From Polynucleobacter sp. AM-7D1 (GTDB lineage Bacteria; Pseudomonadota; Gammaproteobacteria; Burkholderiales; Burkholderiaceae): DNA of 64,000 nucleotides. The stretch's first letter is position 1; each line of letters opens with the position of its first letter. Position numbers and translations under genes: made by a program. The notes under the pieces were generated by a model. That model searched no databases, was not told where the DNA came from, and saw only the letters and a program-made list of their open reading frames with translations. Below, piece after piece: positions 43,733 through 54,083 of this stretch. The stretch is taken from the NCBI RefSeq assembly GCF_018688455.1, contig NZ_CP061319.1, positions 1,870,976 through 1,934,975 of the forward strand. Reading direction: 5' to 3'.

Positions 43733-45922
43733 CTATCTAGAGGACCGGGCCAAATGTAATTTTTTATAACTGTCGATTAAACGATGGTGCCTCTCTAAGC
43801 CCTCTAACTTGATACTTGTTGGAGTTAACCCAAAGAAGCGCACACTGCCATTTACTGCTCCCAACACCGCATCGATTTTTTCCTTACTAAACATACGTCG
43901 TAGATTTTGCAGGTAGTCATTTATCTCTAAATCTTCGTCAAGCTCAATCTCTAGCACCGTATTTAAGGCCTGATAAAAAAGTTTTCTCTCAACGGTGTTG
44001 TCGTTGTACTGAAGAAAAGCGCCAACAAGTTCATGCGCCTCTTCAAATCGTTTCAAAGCCAGATTAATTAAGAGCTTCAACTCAAGAACCGTTAATTGAC
44101 CCCAAGGCGTGTTCTCGTCAAACTCAATACCAATCAATGTGGCAATATCACCATACTCATCAAGTTCATTATTTTCTAGATTTTCTAGTAGCTTGCTTAG
44201 ATTGGCATTATCTAGTTTGTGTAGATTCAAAATATCAGCACGGAATAACAGAGCCTTGTTCGTGTTATCCCAAACCAAATCTTCTATCGGGTACACCTCG
44301 GAATACCCTGGCACCAGGATTCTGCAAGCAATCGCTCCCAACTCGTCATACACTGCTACATAAGCTTCTTTCCCCATATCTTTAAGAATGCCAAACAGGG
44401 TTGCCGCTTCATCTCTATTGGAGTGTTCGCCATGACCTGAAAAGTCCCACTCAACAAAATCGTAATTTGATTTAGCACTGAAGAATCGCCATGACACAAT
44501 GCCACTAGAGTCAATAAAGTGCTCAACAAAATTATTTGGCTCAGTCACTGCCTCACTAGCGAAAGTGGGTGGGGGCAAATCATTCAAGCCTTCTAGACTA
44601 CGACCTTGCAGAAGTTCAGTTAGGCTCCGCTCCAGGGCGACCTCCAAGCTTGGATGCGCCCCAAAGGATGCAAATACTCCGCCCGTTCTTGGGTTCATTA
44701 AAGTAACGCACATAACGGGATAGATGCCGCCTAATGATGCGTCTTTAACCAACACCGGAAAGCCCTGCTCTTCAAGACTCTGAATGCCAGCCAGAATGCC
44801 GGGGTATTTTGCAAGCACTTCTTGTGGCACGTCTGGCAAAGCAATTTCTTCTTCAATAATTTGACGTTTAACTGCTCGTTCAAAAATCTCTGACAAGCAT
44901 TGCACCTGCGCTTCAGCAAGTGTGTTGCCAGCACTCATGCCATTACTGACATACAAATTTTCTATTAAATTGGATGGGAAATACACAGTCTTACCGTCTG
45001 ACTGACGCACATATGGCAAGGAACAAATTCCCCGCTCTACATTGCCAGAATTGGTATCGATTAAATGTGAGCCACGCAGTTCACCATCGGCATTAAAAAT
45101 CTCTAGGCAATACTCATCCAGAATTTCTTTAGGTAGCGCATCTTTTGGTCCTGGCTTAAACCAACGCTCATTTGGATAATGAACAAAATTGCTATTGGCT
45201 ATATCCTCACCCCAAAACGCACCAGCATAAAAATGGTTGTTGCTGAGTCGCTCGATATACTCGCCCAAGGCTGATGCTAGCGCACTTTCTTTTGTGGAGC
45301 CTTTGCCATTGGTAAAGCACATTGGCGAGTGTGCATCCCGAATATGTAAAGACCATACATTAGGAATCAGGTTACGCCATGAGGCAATTTCAATCTTAAT
45401 TCCTAGATTGGCGAGCACACCAGACATATTCGCAATGGTTTGCTCTAGCGGCAAATCCTTACCTGGAATAAAGGTGCTTACATCTGAGGCTGAGTTCAAA
45501 GTTAAAAGGCTCTGGGCATCAGCATCTAGATTCTTAACCTCTTCAATGACAAACTCCGGGCCTGCCTGCACGACTTTCTTGACCGTGCAACGCTCGATGG
45601 ATCGCAAGATACCCTGGCGATCATTGGCAGAAATATCTTCTGGCAATTCAACCTGAATTTTGAATATCTGTTGGTAACGATTTTCTGGGTCGACAATATT
45701 ATTTTGTGAAAGGCGAATATTCTCGGTTGAGATATTGCGTGTGTCGCAATACAGCTTTACAAAATAGGCGGCACATAAAGCTGAGGAAGCTAAAAAGTAG
45801 TCAAAAGGTCCCGGGGCTGAACCATCCCCTTTATATCGAATGGGCTGATCAGCAATTACCGTAAAGTCATCGAACTTGGCTTCGAGACGCAACTTATCTA
45901 GAAAGTTAACCTTTATTTCCAT
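43733..45922 (-). CDS. ycaO: OsmC-YcaO fusion protein
   Basis: 729 residues. Residues about 1-130 form an OsmC/Ohr-like domain (GDGSAPGPFDYFLASSALCAAY with the active Cys, and a second Cys in ERCTVKKV). From residue about 151 (TFIPGKDLPLEQTIANMSG) a full YcaO protein follows, with LCFTNGKGSTKESALASALGEYIERLS, SNGMSAGNTLAEAQVQCLSEIFERAVKR, and FASFGAHPSLEVALERSLTELLQGRSL as in E. coli YcaO. YcaO there acts with RimO in methylthiolation of ribosomal protein S12. The fused OsmC domain suggests a redox or thiol role in that reaction. Confidence 0.9.
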   Translation of the reverse strand: MEIKVNFLDKLRLEAKFDDFTVIADQPIRYKGDGSAPGPFDYFLASSALCAAYFVKLYCDTRNISTENIRLSQNNIVDPENRYQQIFKIQVELPEDISANDRQGILRSIERCTVKKVVQAGPEFVIEEVKNLDADAQSLLTLNSASDVSTFIPGKDLPLEQTIANMSGVLANLGIKIEIASWRNLIPNVWSLHIRDAHSPMCFTNGKGSTKESALASALGEYIERLSNNHFYAGAFWGEDIANSNFVHYPNERWFKPGPKDALPKEILDEYCLEIFNADGELRGSHLIDTNSGNVERGICSLPYVRQSDGKTVYFPSNLIENLYVSNGMSAGNTLAEAQVQCLSEIFERAVKRQIIEEEIALPDVPQEVLAKYPGILAGIQSLEEQGFPVLVKDASLGGIYPVMCVTLMNPRTGGVFASFGAHPSLEVALERSLTELLQGRSLEGLNDLPPPTFASEAVTEPNNFVEHFIDSSGIVSWRFFSAKSNYDFVEWDFSGHGEHSNRDEAATLFGILKDMGKEAYVAVYDELGAIACRILVPGYSEVYPIEDLVWDNTNKALLFRADILNLHKLDNANLSKLLENLENNELDEYGDIATLIGIEFDENTPWGQLTVLELKLLINLALKRFEEAHELVGAFLQYNDNTVERKLFYQALNTVLEIELDEDLEINDYLQNLRRMFSKEKIDAVLGAVNGSVRFFGLTPTSIKLEGLERHHRLIDSYKKLHLARSSR

Positions 45923-46029
45923 GGGAATAATTCCGAAATGATGTGAGCGCTATTATCCGTCGCAACGTCAACGCTGTGTGCCACATCCATACCCCCAAAA
46001 ATTATTGCCAGGGACTCATGGCAGGTTTT

Positions 46030-46710
46030 TTACTGCTCGGCTTTATTGCGTGACGTGTCGATTCCTAAAGCTTTTAGCTTGCGGTAGAGGTGTGTGCGCT
46101 CTAGACCGGTGTATTCAGAAATCTTGGTCATGCTGCCGCCCATAATGATCATTTGATGCTCGAAATAGGCTTTTTCGAATAAGTCCCTAGCCTCACGGAG
46201 CGGCAAATCAAAATAGGTTTTTGCAATCCCACTAATGTATTCGCCTTCTGGTGCTTGAGTGACTTGCTCGCTGGCGGCTGCCCTGGGGCTGGCGCTTGAT
46301 GAGGGTGCCGAAGCCACCCTCTCCTCCACGGGCTCAACATACTTGGGTGCGCTCTCAAGCGCTTTGTTGACGGTTTTGAGTAATTTTTGAAGTGCGATGG
46401 GCTTTTCTAAGAAGTTGAGTGCGCCGATACGTGTAGCCTCAACTGCAGTATCAATCGTGGCATGTCCAGACATCATGACTACTGGCATTGTAAGTTGCCC
46501 CGTCTTAGACCACTCCTTTAATAGAGTAATACCGTCAACGTCTGGCATCCAAATATCAAGCAAGACGAGGTCTGGGCGCATTTGTTCGCGGATTGTACGA
46601 GCCTGCATAGCGCTCTCAGCCGCATAAACAGTGTGGCCTTCATCCGTCAGAATCTCATTGAGAAGCTCTCGGATTCCCATCTCATCGTCGACCACCAAAA
46701 TACTTGCCAT
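46030..46710 (-). CDS. ntrX: NtrX-like response regulator lacking the AAA+ domain
   Basis: 226 residues. A receiver domain (about 1-120) with the phosphorylated Asp in DLVLLDIWMPDVDG (Asp about 53), Lys in FLEKPIAL, then a flexible Ser/Ala/Pro linker (about 125-165) and a C-terminal Fis-type helix-turn-helix (GSMTKISEYTGLERTHLYRKL). The sigma-54 interacting ATPase domain between these, seen in full-length NtrX, is absent. It follows the NtrY-like kinase gene by 2 bases. Its output may be DNA binding without sigma-54 activation. Confidence 0.88.
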   Translation of the reverse strand: MASILVVDDEMGIRELLNEILTDEGHTVYAAESAMQARTIREQMRPDLVLLDIWMPDVDGITLLKEWSKTGQLTMPVVMMSGHATIDTAVEATRIGALNFLEKPIALQKLLKTVNKALESAPKYVEPVEERVASAPSSSASPRAAASEQVTQAPEGEYISGIAKTYFDLPLREARDLFEKAYFEHQMIIMGGSMTKISEYTGLERTHLYRKLKALGIDTSRNKAEQ

Positions 46711-46712
46711 AC

Positions 46713-49022
46713 TTATGCTGCCTCTTTTGCCAGATTCATAAACAAAATTGATACTTGTGCACCGATCACGTCGTCTCCCCGCATGCGGTTTCGAACTTCA
46801 ATTTTGGCGCCGTGATCATCCACGATTTTCTTCACCACTGCCAGACCCAATCCGGTGCCCTTGCTCTTGGTTGTTACATACGGCTCAAATGCCCTTGCCA
46901 ATATCTTAGCTGGAAATCCTGAACCGCTATCACTTATCGTTAGACGCACCGCATTCTGTGGCACACCATTGACCTCGCCGTAAGGTACTAATTCAGTTTT
47001 TACTTCAACTGGCTCAGCCTGATGCTCACCCTCAAGAGTAGCATCTTGCGCGTTCTGCAAAAGATTATGAATAATCTGCCTGAGTTGCGTAGGATCACCC
47101 ATGATATTTGGGCAGCGCGCATCTAGTTGGGTTTGTATGGGGCTACCTTCATACAAACCCAAAATCTCTTGTGTCAAAGTGTTGATAGAGACTGATTTGA
47201 GTTGTGGACTGGGCGTTTTTGCAAAATCCCTAAAATCATTCACCATCTCTTTCATTGCCTGGACTTGTCCGATGATCGTTTCCGTGCTGCGATTCATCAT
47301 CTCTTCTTGCTCAGGGCTTAGCTTGCCTGCTAACTTATGCTGCAATCTCTCTGCTGAGAGTTGTATGGGGGTTAGGGGATTCTTAATCTCATGCGCTAGG
47401 CGTCTGGCAACCTCACTCCAGGCAATCGAGCGTTGAGCGCTGACCACATCAGTAATGTCATCAAATACCACCATGCGTAAATCCGCAGTTAACTCAGTTC
47501 CGCGAATAAATAAGGTGACACCAGGTTCATTCTCAAACTCGTTTGTACTGTGGAGCTGGATCTGCTTTTGCCATACTGGTGCCGATTTCTTGGCCTCTAA
47601 GTCTGGCTGACCACTCTCTACGCCGACTGCTAGCTTCATGGTGGCAAAACCCTCTTTAATTGCCTGATCAAACTCAACAAGACTTGGACTATCACTTAAA
47701 GGACGTCCATCCATTTGCGTTAAGTCTTGCCCAAAGATGCGATCAGCCCCCGCATTGCTTGAAACCACATTGAAGTTTTTATCGAAAATACAAACGCCAG
47801 CAGTTAAATTGCCTAATACTGTTTCTAAGAATGATTTGGATTCCTGGAGAGATGTCCTGGTATCGGCCAACTGACGGGTCATCACATTAAATTGGCGGGT
47901 TAACATCCCCAATTCATCGCCAGTATCTAACTCTGGTTTGGGAGATAAGTCACCCTGAGCAACGGCCTGCGTCCCCCTTAACAACATCAACAGAGGTCTT
48001 GCAAGCTGACGGCCCAAGGTCAAAGCCAAAGTAACCGCCACAAATAATGCAAAAAATAACGTTAATGTAAGCGTACCCACAAACATTTTTCTTAAGCCAG
48101 TGCGGCCTAAGGACTTCTCTTGATAATCGCTATAGGCTGACTCAACTGCAACAATATTTTTAGCCAATGGTCCGGGAATAAATCGTACTAACTGCAAAAA
48201 ATATTTATCTTCTACCTCTTTAGCAGAGCCTGATTTACCGGAGAGCTGTTTTTTGCGGACGATCGGCACAATTGCCCTCACCCGATAAGCACGCTGTCCA
48301 CCTTCTACTTCAATTTGCTCTACAGAGGTGATGCCTTTCTTCTTAAATGCCTCAGTAATAGTATCCGGGGCAGGTGCTGGCAGATATTTTTTAGGCCGCG
48401 ATTCACTGGTTAAGATCAAGTTACGCTGGATACCAAAAAGGCTTACCTCTTGAATGCCAAATTGATTGCGAATCTTCATCACCATGGAGCCAACTTGCTC
48501 AGAACTTGTGCCCGATGGAACTTGGGTAATTTGCTCAGCAATGTAATTGCCTTCAGCCAAAATCTCCTCTTGAGCAACGCGCAGAGTAACGCGCCCCAGC
48601 TCAAGCCCAGCATCTAATGCTGACTCTACCTGCACATCAAACCATGTTTCAATACTGCGAGAAACGAACTGCAAAGAGACGCCATACAAAATTAAGCCTG
48701 GGACGACACCAACCAAGGCAAAAATCATAGCTAGCTTAGCCACTAAGCGAGTACCAAATCGTCCCTTACGCCAACGAATAGCAATGACTATCACCAAGGT
48801 CAAAATGACTAGCGTCAAACAAATGCCAATGATGACATTAGCCGCATAGAGCCAAATAAAATAGTTATCAAAGAACTCAGTGTTTGATGTTGCAATGGAT
48901 AGCAAGACTAGCAATAGGAGCGCAAAGGTACCAATCACTGCCATTGCTATCGGCAGCGCGCGTCTTTTCCAGGCATCCTTTTCAAACGCATTTGATCCAA
49001 TGAAGTCTAAAGATATCTTCAT
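46713..49022 (-). CDS. ntrY: NtrY-like membrane sensor histidine kinase
   Basis: 769 residues. About three to four N-terminal membrane segments (30-130 and about 310-340), a HAMP-like region, a PAS domain, and the kinase core: phospho-acceptor His in RRLAHEIKNPLTPIQLSAERL, N box in IHNLLQNAQDATLE, and G boxes in ISDSGSGFP and KGTGLGLAVVKKI. It would autophosphorylate and pass phosphate to the adjacent receiver protein. Overlaps DUF4390 by 4 bases upstream. The signal (redox or nitrogen) is not defined by sequence. Confidence 0.9.
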   Translation of the reverse strand: MKISLDFIGSNAFEKDAWKRRALPIAMAVIGTFALLLLVLLSIATSNTEFFDNYFIWLYAANVIIGICLTLVILTLVIVIAIRWRKGRFGTRLVAKLAMIFALVGVVPGLILYGVSLQFVSRSIETWFDVQVESALDAGLELGRVTLRVAQEEILAEGNYIAEQITQVPSGTSSEQVGSMVMKIRNQFGIQEVSLFGIQRNLILTSESRPKKYLPAPAPDTITEAFKKKGITSVEQIEVEGGQRAYRVRAIVPIVRKKQLSGKSGSAKEVEDKYFLQLVRFIPGPLAKNIVAVESAYSDYQEKSLGRTGLRKMFVGTLTLTLFFALFVAVTLALTLGRQLARPLLMLLRGTQAVAQGDLSPKPELDTGDELGMLTRQFNVMTRQLADTRTSLQESKSFLETVLGNLTAGVCIFDKNFNVVSSNAGADRIFGQDLTQMDGRPLSDSPSLVEFDQAIKEGFATMKLAVGVESGQPDLEAKKSAPVWQKQIQLHSTNEFENEPGVTLFIRGTELTADLRMVVFDDITDVVSAQRSIAWSEVARRLAHEIKNPLTPIQLSAERLQHKLAGKLSPEQEEMMNRSTETIIGQVQAMKEMVNDFRDFAKTPSPQLKSVSINTLTQEILGLYEGSPIQTQLDARCPNIMGDPTQLRQIIHNLLQNAQDATLEGEHQAEPVEVKTELVPYGEVNGVPQNAVRLTISDSGSGFPAKILARAFEPYVTTKSKGTGLGLAVVKKIVDDHGAKIEVRNRMRGDDVIGAQVSILFMNLAKEAA

Positions 49023-49600
49023 CGTTTAATCAGGTTGGGACCAGTTGGTAAAAATGGAAAGCGAACCCAATCACTTGTGACATTCCAGTCACGATTGTTT
49101 AGTGCATTTACCTGGAATGGCTTGGGTAGCTTACTCAAATCTAGAGTCATTCTGAGCGCTGCAGTGTAAGACTTGCTTGCGTCAATTTGACTGCCATCAA
49201 TTACCCGCCAACCCCCAATACTCCCTACGGTCTGCAGGGCCTCAAGTATAGTTTTTGCAGAAAAGGTAAAGCCTTCAGAGGCTATGCGATATTGCTGAGT
49301 CATAGGCTGATAAGACAAGCGTGTTAGTCGCTGAGCTATCGCAGGCTTTTCATCGAACCAATACCAGCGTGAACGAGTTACATCAAACTCAGTCTGAAAA
49401 TATAAGACAACCCCTTTTTGAACTGCGTCTTCTAGACCCGGGCTTAATTCAATCTTAAATGTAGCATTTAATAGCCAGTCGTTATCCACCCGCTCTAGCT
49501 CAGCAGATTTAAGCTTGATTCCTTCTGCATTTGCAACTGCTGAAAATAGACTCAGCGCCATCAAAACACAAAGGGTGAATTGTTTAATGCATTGGTTCAT
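49019..49600 (-). CDS. DUF4390 family secreted protein
   Basis: 193 residues with a signal peptide ending about SLFSAVANA (residue 25). The mature part contains LSPGLEDAVQKGVVLYFQTEFDVTRSRWYWFDEKPA and TRLSYQPMTQQYRI, matching the DUF4390 family that goes with NtrY-type kinases in betaproteobacteria. Function unknown; the partnership suggests an accessory role for the kinase. It overlaps rsmB and ntrY by 4 bases each. Confidence 0.87.
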   Translation of the reverse strand: MNQCIKQFTLCVLMALSLFSAVANAEGIKLKSAELERVDNDWLLNATFKIELSPGLEDAVQKGVVLYFQTEFDVTRSRWYWFDEKPAIAQRLTRLSYQPMTQQYRIASEGFTFSAKTILEALQTVGSIGGWRVIDGSQIDASKSYTAALRMTLDLSKLPKPFQVNALNNRDWNVTSDWVRFPFLPTGPNLIKR

Positions 49601-50910
49601 GGCCCTTTTTTCTTAAACAAGGCATAGAAAAAACCATCATTTAGCTCGGCGGGCAAAATTTGTCCGGGAGCGCTCAATCGTAACGCATCGGGATGCTCAT
49701 TCGCAAACCAAGCGGCCTGTTCCTCGCCTTCTTCCGGAAATACCGAGCAAGTCACATACAAAAGCGAACCGCCCATCTTGAGCATCTTCCACGCTTGCTC
49801 CAAAATAGCGCGTTGCCTCAACTGTAGCGCTTTAATATCTGCCTCGCGACGCAAGAAGGGGATATCGGGGTGTCTTGCAACAATGCCAGATGCTGAGCAA
49901 GGCGCATCCAATAAGATTTTGTCAAACGGCTTACCATCCCACCAGGCTGACTTTGAGGCGTCGCCACGCACTACCTGAACGTCGTCAGATTGCAATCGCA
50001 AGCGATCTAAATTACCGCCAATTTTTCCAAGACGCTGACCATCCAACTCCAATGCAATCATCTCGCATTGCTCCAACTCCAATAAGTGAGCAGTTTTTCC
50101 ACCAGGCGCAGCACAAGCATCCAATACACGCTCTCCCGATTTTGGGTCAAGCAATACCGCTGCAATTTGAGCCCCTGCATCTTGAACAGAAACAGCACCA
50201 CTATAAAATCCCGGCAAATCGGATACCGGCACAGGCTCACGCAAGACCAAAGCAGAATTCAATGGGATTCCAGCAATGCTATCAATGGGCTCAGAAATGA
50301 TGCCGGCCTGATGCAATAACTCTTGATATTCCTGGCGCGTATGCTGCTTGAGATTCACCCGCAAAATTAAGGGTGCCCGTTGGGCCTGCTGAATCAACAT
50401 AGCCTGCCAAGACTTCGAATAGTTACGCTTCAAACTAGCCCGCCACCAGGGCGGAAAAAACATAGGAATGGGGTCTGGCGGATAAGGTTTCTCATTCTCA
50501 GCCTGCACTGCCAGACTAACCTTACGCAGCACAGCATTCACCAAGCCCTTGGCATACATTGTTGGCTCATATTCACTACAAGCCTTTACTGCTTGATCAA
50601 CGATCGTATGAGCCGCGTAGCCCTTACCCTCTGAACCACTTTGCAAAAATAAGGCGATTGCCACGCTTAATAAGTACTCTACTTCTACTGGGGGTGTCTT
50701 TGGAATGAATTCCTTAATGAACTCATGAGATCTCACCCACTTACGCAAAGCGTCAAATGTAAGGCTTTGAACGATGGGGCGTTCGTGCGCATCCAACTGA
50801 TCCAAAACTTCTGTAAGTGATCGACCCACCATCACCTCACCAATTGCTTGCGCCGAAATAGTGATCGCCTCGGATAGAGGAAGACTGCGTGGTGTTTTTT
50901 GGTCAGTCAA
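49597..50910 (-). CDS. rsmB: 16S rRNA m5C967 methyltransferase RsmB
   Basis: 437 residues. An N-terminal NusB-like helical domain (about 1-145) is followed by the SAM methyltransferase domain with VLDACAAPGGKTAHLLE, the first catalytic Cys in DAPCSASGIVARHPDI and the second in LYVTCSVFPEEGEEQ. Methylates C967 of 16S rRNA. It lies one base downstream of htpX and overlaps DUF4390 by 4 bases. Confidence 0.94.
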   Translation of the reverse strand: MTDQKTPRSLPLSEAITISAQAIGEVMVGRSLTEVLDQLDAHERPIVQSLTFDALRKWVRSHEFIKEFIPKTPPVEVEYLLSVAIALFLQSGSEGKGYAAHTIVDQAVKACSEYEPTMYAKGLVNAVLRKVSLAVQAENEKPYPPDPIPMFFPPWWRASLKRNYSKSWQAMLIQQAQRAPLILRVNLKQHTRQEYQELLHQAGIISEPIDSIAGIPLNSALVLREPVPVSDLPGFYSGAVSVQDAGAQIAAVLLDPKSGERVLDACAAPGGKTAHLLELEQCEMIALELDGQRLGKIGGNLDRLRLQSDDVQVVRGDASKSAWWDGKPFDKILLDAPCSASGIVARHPDIPFLRREADIKALQLRQRAILEQAWKMLKMGGSLLYVTCSVFPEEGEEQAAWFANEHPDALRLSAPGQILPAELNDGFFYALFKKKGP

Positions 50911-50911
50911 A

Positions 50912-51778
50912 TTATTCCGCTCCGGGGTAAACCCCGTTTTTAGACATGCTAATTAATCGAGCTACCCGCTCCTCCATTGGGGGATGAGTAGAAAAAAGTT
51001 GTGAAAGACCACCGGCTGTCAGAGGATTAATGATCATCATCTGCGCCGTTTCAGGGTGCCGCTCAATTGCTTGAAATGGGATACCTTGAGCATAAGCATG
51101 AATTTTTTGCAGGGCCTGTGCCAGCGACTCAGGGTCAGAGCTCATTTCCGCCCCGCCACGATCGGCCTCATATTCGCGCGCCCGAGAGATGCTCATTTGA
51201 ATTAGACTTGCTGCCAGAGGCGCCAAAATCATTACCGCCAATGCCGCAATGGGATTGCCTTGCCGACCCTCTGAATTTCGACCACCAGCAAACATCGCTA
51301 GATTTGCCAATGCAGAAATGGCACCGGCCATAGTAGCAGCCACAGTAGAAATCAAAATATCCCGGTGCTTTACGTGTGCGAGCTCATGCGCCATTACACC
51401 GCGCAATTCACGAGGCGAAAGAACTCTGAGGATGCCGGTGGTTGCTGCAACAGCAGCATTCTCCGGATTGCGACCGGTTGCAAATGCATTGGGCGCATCC
51501 TCATCAATTAAAAATACTTTAGGCATGGGGAGTCCAGCCTTTTCAGACAGCTCTTTAACCATGGCATACAGCTGGGGAGCAGAATGCTCATCCACTTGCT
51601 GTGCATTCGTCATCTTGAGGACCATCGTATCTGAGAACCAGTAGCTAAAAAAGTTCATTCCGATTGCGATCAGCAGCGCAATCAACATCCCCTCTTCACC
51701 ACCAAGCATGCCACCAACCACTATGAAGAGCGCAGTAATTGCCGCCATCAAAATCGCGGTCTTTGCTAAATTAAACAT
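50912..51778 (-). CDS. htpX: Membrane metalloprotease HtpX
   Basis: 288 residues with N-terminal membrane segments (about 5-45) and two further segments after the active site. The zinc motif HELAHVKH (about residue 133) and the third ligand Glu in [14 protein letters not shown] are seen. HtpX helps remove misfolded membrane proteins. Overlaps the fmt stop by 8 bases. Confidence 0.94.
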   Translation of the reverse strand: MFNLAKTAILMAAITALFIVVGGMLGGEEGMLIALLIAIGMNFFSYWFSDTMVLKMTNAQQVDEHSAPQLYAMVKELSEKAGLPMPKVFLIDEDAPNAFATGRNPENAAVAATTGILRVLSPRELRGVMAHELAHVKHRDILISTVAATMAGAISALANLAMFAGGRNSEGRQGNPIAALAVMILAPLAASLIQMSISRAREYEADRGGAEMSSDPESLAQALQKIHAYAQGIPFQAIERHPETAQMMIINPLTAGGLSQLFSTHPPMEERVARLISMSKNGVYPGAE

Positions 51779-52793
51779 TTACGTCTCCTTGCTTGTTTGC
51801 CATCTTTTCAAACCTCATTAAATGATGTGCACTTACTCCACCAGGAATGCATAGACTTGCAGAAATCTTTTTCCCGCCTGGTTTTTGCATTTCTAAAATC
51901 TCGATCACGCCCTCACCACATTGAACATATACGCCATCAGCACTACAGCCCACAATTTGTCCAGGCTTGGCATCTGGATCTATTTGCACTTGCTTGGGCA
52001 AACAAGAGTTCCAAAACTTGAATTGCTCGCCTTGAAGGCTGCTCGTCGATCCGGGAAATGGATTGAAAGCTCGAATGCGTCGATCAATTTCAACTGCACT
52101 TAACTGCCAATCAATTTCTGCCTCGTTCTTTAATATTTTTTCTGCGTAGGTAATGCCGATACTTGGCTGTGAAGTTCTTGCGAAGACTACGCCCTCATCT
52201 AGATCATTCAGAACCTTCACCATCAATTCAGCGCCTAGCTTAGCAAGGCGATCATGAAGTGTTGAGCTAGTTTCGTCAGATGCGATTTTCAGATCACCCA
52301 CCAAAACGGTATCACCAGTATCTAGACCGGCATCCATTTGCATGATGCTCACACCGGTGCAGGCGTCACCACTCTCAATAGCACGCTGTATTGGGGCTGC
52401 GCCGCGCCATCTTGGCAGCAAAGAGGCATGAATATTAAAGCAGCCAAATCCACCATTGCGAGATGCAAGATCCAGAACATCTTGAGGAAGAATTAATCCG
52501 TATGCAACTACAACCATTGCATCAAAATCAATGCCAGATAAATATTGATATGCCTCAAGTGCTGCCGCTTGTTTCTGCAAGTCAGGTTGGCTCTGTTTAA
52601 GGGATGCCGGTTGCAATACAGGAATATTTTTTTCTTGCGCAAAGAGTTTTACGGGGCTCGCCTGTAAATGCATGCCGCGACCAGCACGACGGTCTGGCTG
52701 GGTAAGCGCTAAAACAATTTGATGCCCGGCATTTTCTATTGCACGCATTGCTTGCGCAGCAAACTCTGGGGTACCAGCAAAAACAATTTTCAT
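51771..52793 (-). CDS. fmt: Methionyl-tRNA formyltransferase Fmt
   Basis: 340 residues. The N-terminal formyltransferase domain has the catalytic triad context: Asn-His in [23 protein letters not shown], Asp in [12 protein letters not shown], and the C-terminal tRNA-binding domain follows. Formylates initiator Met-tRNA, and stands next to def, which later removes the formyl group. It follows def by 7 bases. Confidence 0.95.
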   Translation of the reverse strand: MKIVFAGTPEFAAQAMRAIENAGHQIVLALTQPDRRAGRGMHLQASPVKLFAQEKNIPVLQPASLKQSQPDLQKQAAALEAYQYLSGIDFDAMVVVAYGLILPQDVLDLASRNGGFGCFNIHASLLPRWRGAAPIQRAIESGDACTGVSIMQMDAGLDTGDTVLVGDLKIASDETSSTLHDRLAKLGAELMVKVLNDLDEGVVFARTSQPSIGITYAEKILKNEAEIDWQLSAVEIDRRIRAFNPFPGSTSSLQGEQFKFWNSCLPKQVQIDPDAKPGQIVGCSADGVYVQCGEGVIEILEMQKPGGKKISASLCIPGGVSAHHLMRFEKMANKQGDVNV

Positions 52794-52800
52794 TGGGCGC

Positions 52801-53316
52801 TTAGCGCTCGCCTACTAATTCTTTTGCGCGCTTTTTGATTTTGAGAGAAATACGATTGCGCTTCAACATCGAGAGATACTCAACAAACACCTTGCCCTGC
52901 AAGTGATCCATCTCGTGTTGCAAGCAGACTGATAACAAACCATCTGCCTCTACTTCAAATTCTTTTCCATTGATGTCGAGCGCTTTTACTCGAACTACCG
53001 CTGGACGGTCAACTTCATCGTAATACTCTGGCACAGAAAGACACCCTTCGCGCCATGATTTTTTTTCTGGGCTTGCCCAAACTAATTCTGGATTGATGAA
53101 TACCATTAACTCATCTTGATTATCTGAAATATCAATCACCACAATCCGCTCATGAATATCAACCTGTGTTGCAGCCAAACCAACCCCCGGCGCTTCGTAC
53201 ATTGTCTCGGCCATATCGGCCACAATTTTTTTGATGCGTGCATCTACCTGCGCTACGGGTTTGGCAACCTTAAGTAGGCGTGGATCTGGATAGCAAAGGA
53301 CAGTTAATAAAGCCAT
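52801..53316 (-). CDS. def: Peptide deformylase Def
   Basis: 171 residues. All three motifs are present: [16 protein letters not shown] and [12 protein letters not shown], giving the metal Cys-His-His set. The ATG at 53316 is preferred over the TTG at 53331 because [14 protein letters not shown] is the usual start. First gene of the def-fmt-htpX-rsmB-DUF4390-ntrY-ntrX run and divergent from dprA. Confidence 0.95.
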   Translation of the reverse strand: MALLTVLCYPDPRLLKVAKPVAQVDARIKKIVADMAETMYEAPGVGLAATQVDIHERIVVIDISDNQDELMVFINPELVWASPEKKSWREGCLSVPEYYDEVDRPAVVRVKALDINGKEFEVEADGLLSVCLQHEMDHLQGKVFVEYLSMLKRNRISLKIKKRAKELVGER

Positions 53317-53387
53317 ATCGGAATTATCCAACAGAGTAATAAAGCTGTCCTGATAGTTCTCTATACGCCCATGCTGAAAATTGCTTT

Positions 53388-54062
53388 ATGAACAAGCCGA
53401 AAAATTCAGACATCATCCAAATTCGCCAAAACTCCGCTGGCTATCCAGCTCGCCTATTAGATTTATACGATCCTCCCAACTCACTCTATATATATGGGGA
53501 TATTCGCTTGCTGGATTTGCCGATGGTTGCCATTGTTGGATCCCGCAAGGCCAGCCAAGAGGGAATCAAAAATGCCCACTATTTTGCGCAAGCCCTATCT
53601 GCAAAGGGCTATCTCATTATTTCGGGCTTAGCCAGGGGTATTGATGGTGCCGCCCACTTAGGCGCCCTTGGACAGAAGCAGGACCGACCAACCATCGCAG
53701 TATGCGGAACGGGGCTGGACATTGTGTACCCCAAAGAGCATCAAAGATTGGCCCAAGCCATTGGTAGCAGCGGCTTACTTGTGTCTGAATTAGAGCCAGG
53801 ATTGGGTCCAAAAGCCTGGCACTTCCCACGCAGGAACCGCATTATTGCCGCGCTAGCGCTAGGAATCCTGGTAATCGAAGCAGCTGAGCGCTCTGGCTCA
53901 CTGATTACAGCCAAAATAGGGCTAGAGCTTGGCCGTGAGATCTTTGCAATTCCTGGGTCGATACATCACCCTCTATCAAGGGGCTGTCACCAGCTACTTC
54001 AGCAAGGGGCCAAACTCGTCCAATCCCCCAAAGATATCCTGGAAGAGCTAGAAAATTGGTGA
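53388..54062 (+). CDS. dprA: DprA/Smf DNA-processing protein, short form
   Basis: 224 residues, containing the Rossmann-like DprA core (VAIVGSRKASQEG, SGLARGIDGAAH, GLDIVYPKEHQRL, FPRRNRIIAALA, and ITAKIGLELGREIFAIPGS). The core is complete, but the N-terminal SAM-like domain and the C-terminal winged helix of typical 290-370-residue DprA are missing. DprA loads RecA on incoming single-stranded DNA in transformation. Either a minimal protein or a truncated one; no frameshifted remains are obvious up- or downstream. Confidence 0.85.
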   Translation: MNKPKNSDIIQIRQNSAGYPARLLDLYDPPNSLYIYGDIRLLDLPMVAIVGSRKASQEGIKNAHYFAQALSAKGYLIISGLARGIDGAAHLGALGQKQDRPTIAVCGTGLDIVYPKEHQRLAQAIGSSGLLVSELEPGLGPKAWHFPRRNRIIAALALGILVIEAAERSGSLITAKIGLELGREIFAIPGSIHHPLSRGCHQLLQQGAKLVQSPKDILEELENW

Positions 54063-54083
54063 AAAGGGCATTTAAACCCTTTT
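54062..54083 (+). terminator. Intrinsic terminator after dprA
   Basis: Seven-base stem AAAAGGG/CCCTTTT with an 8-base loop immediately overlapping the stop codon. Confidence 0.75.
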
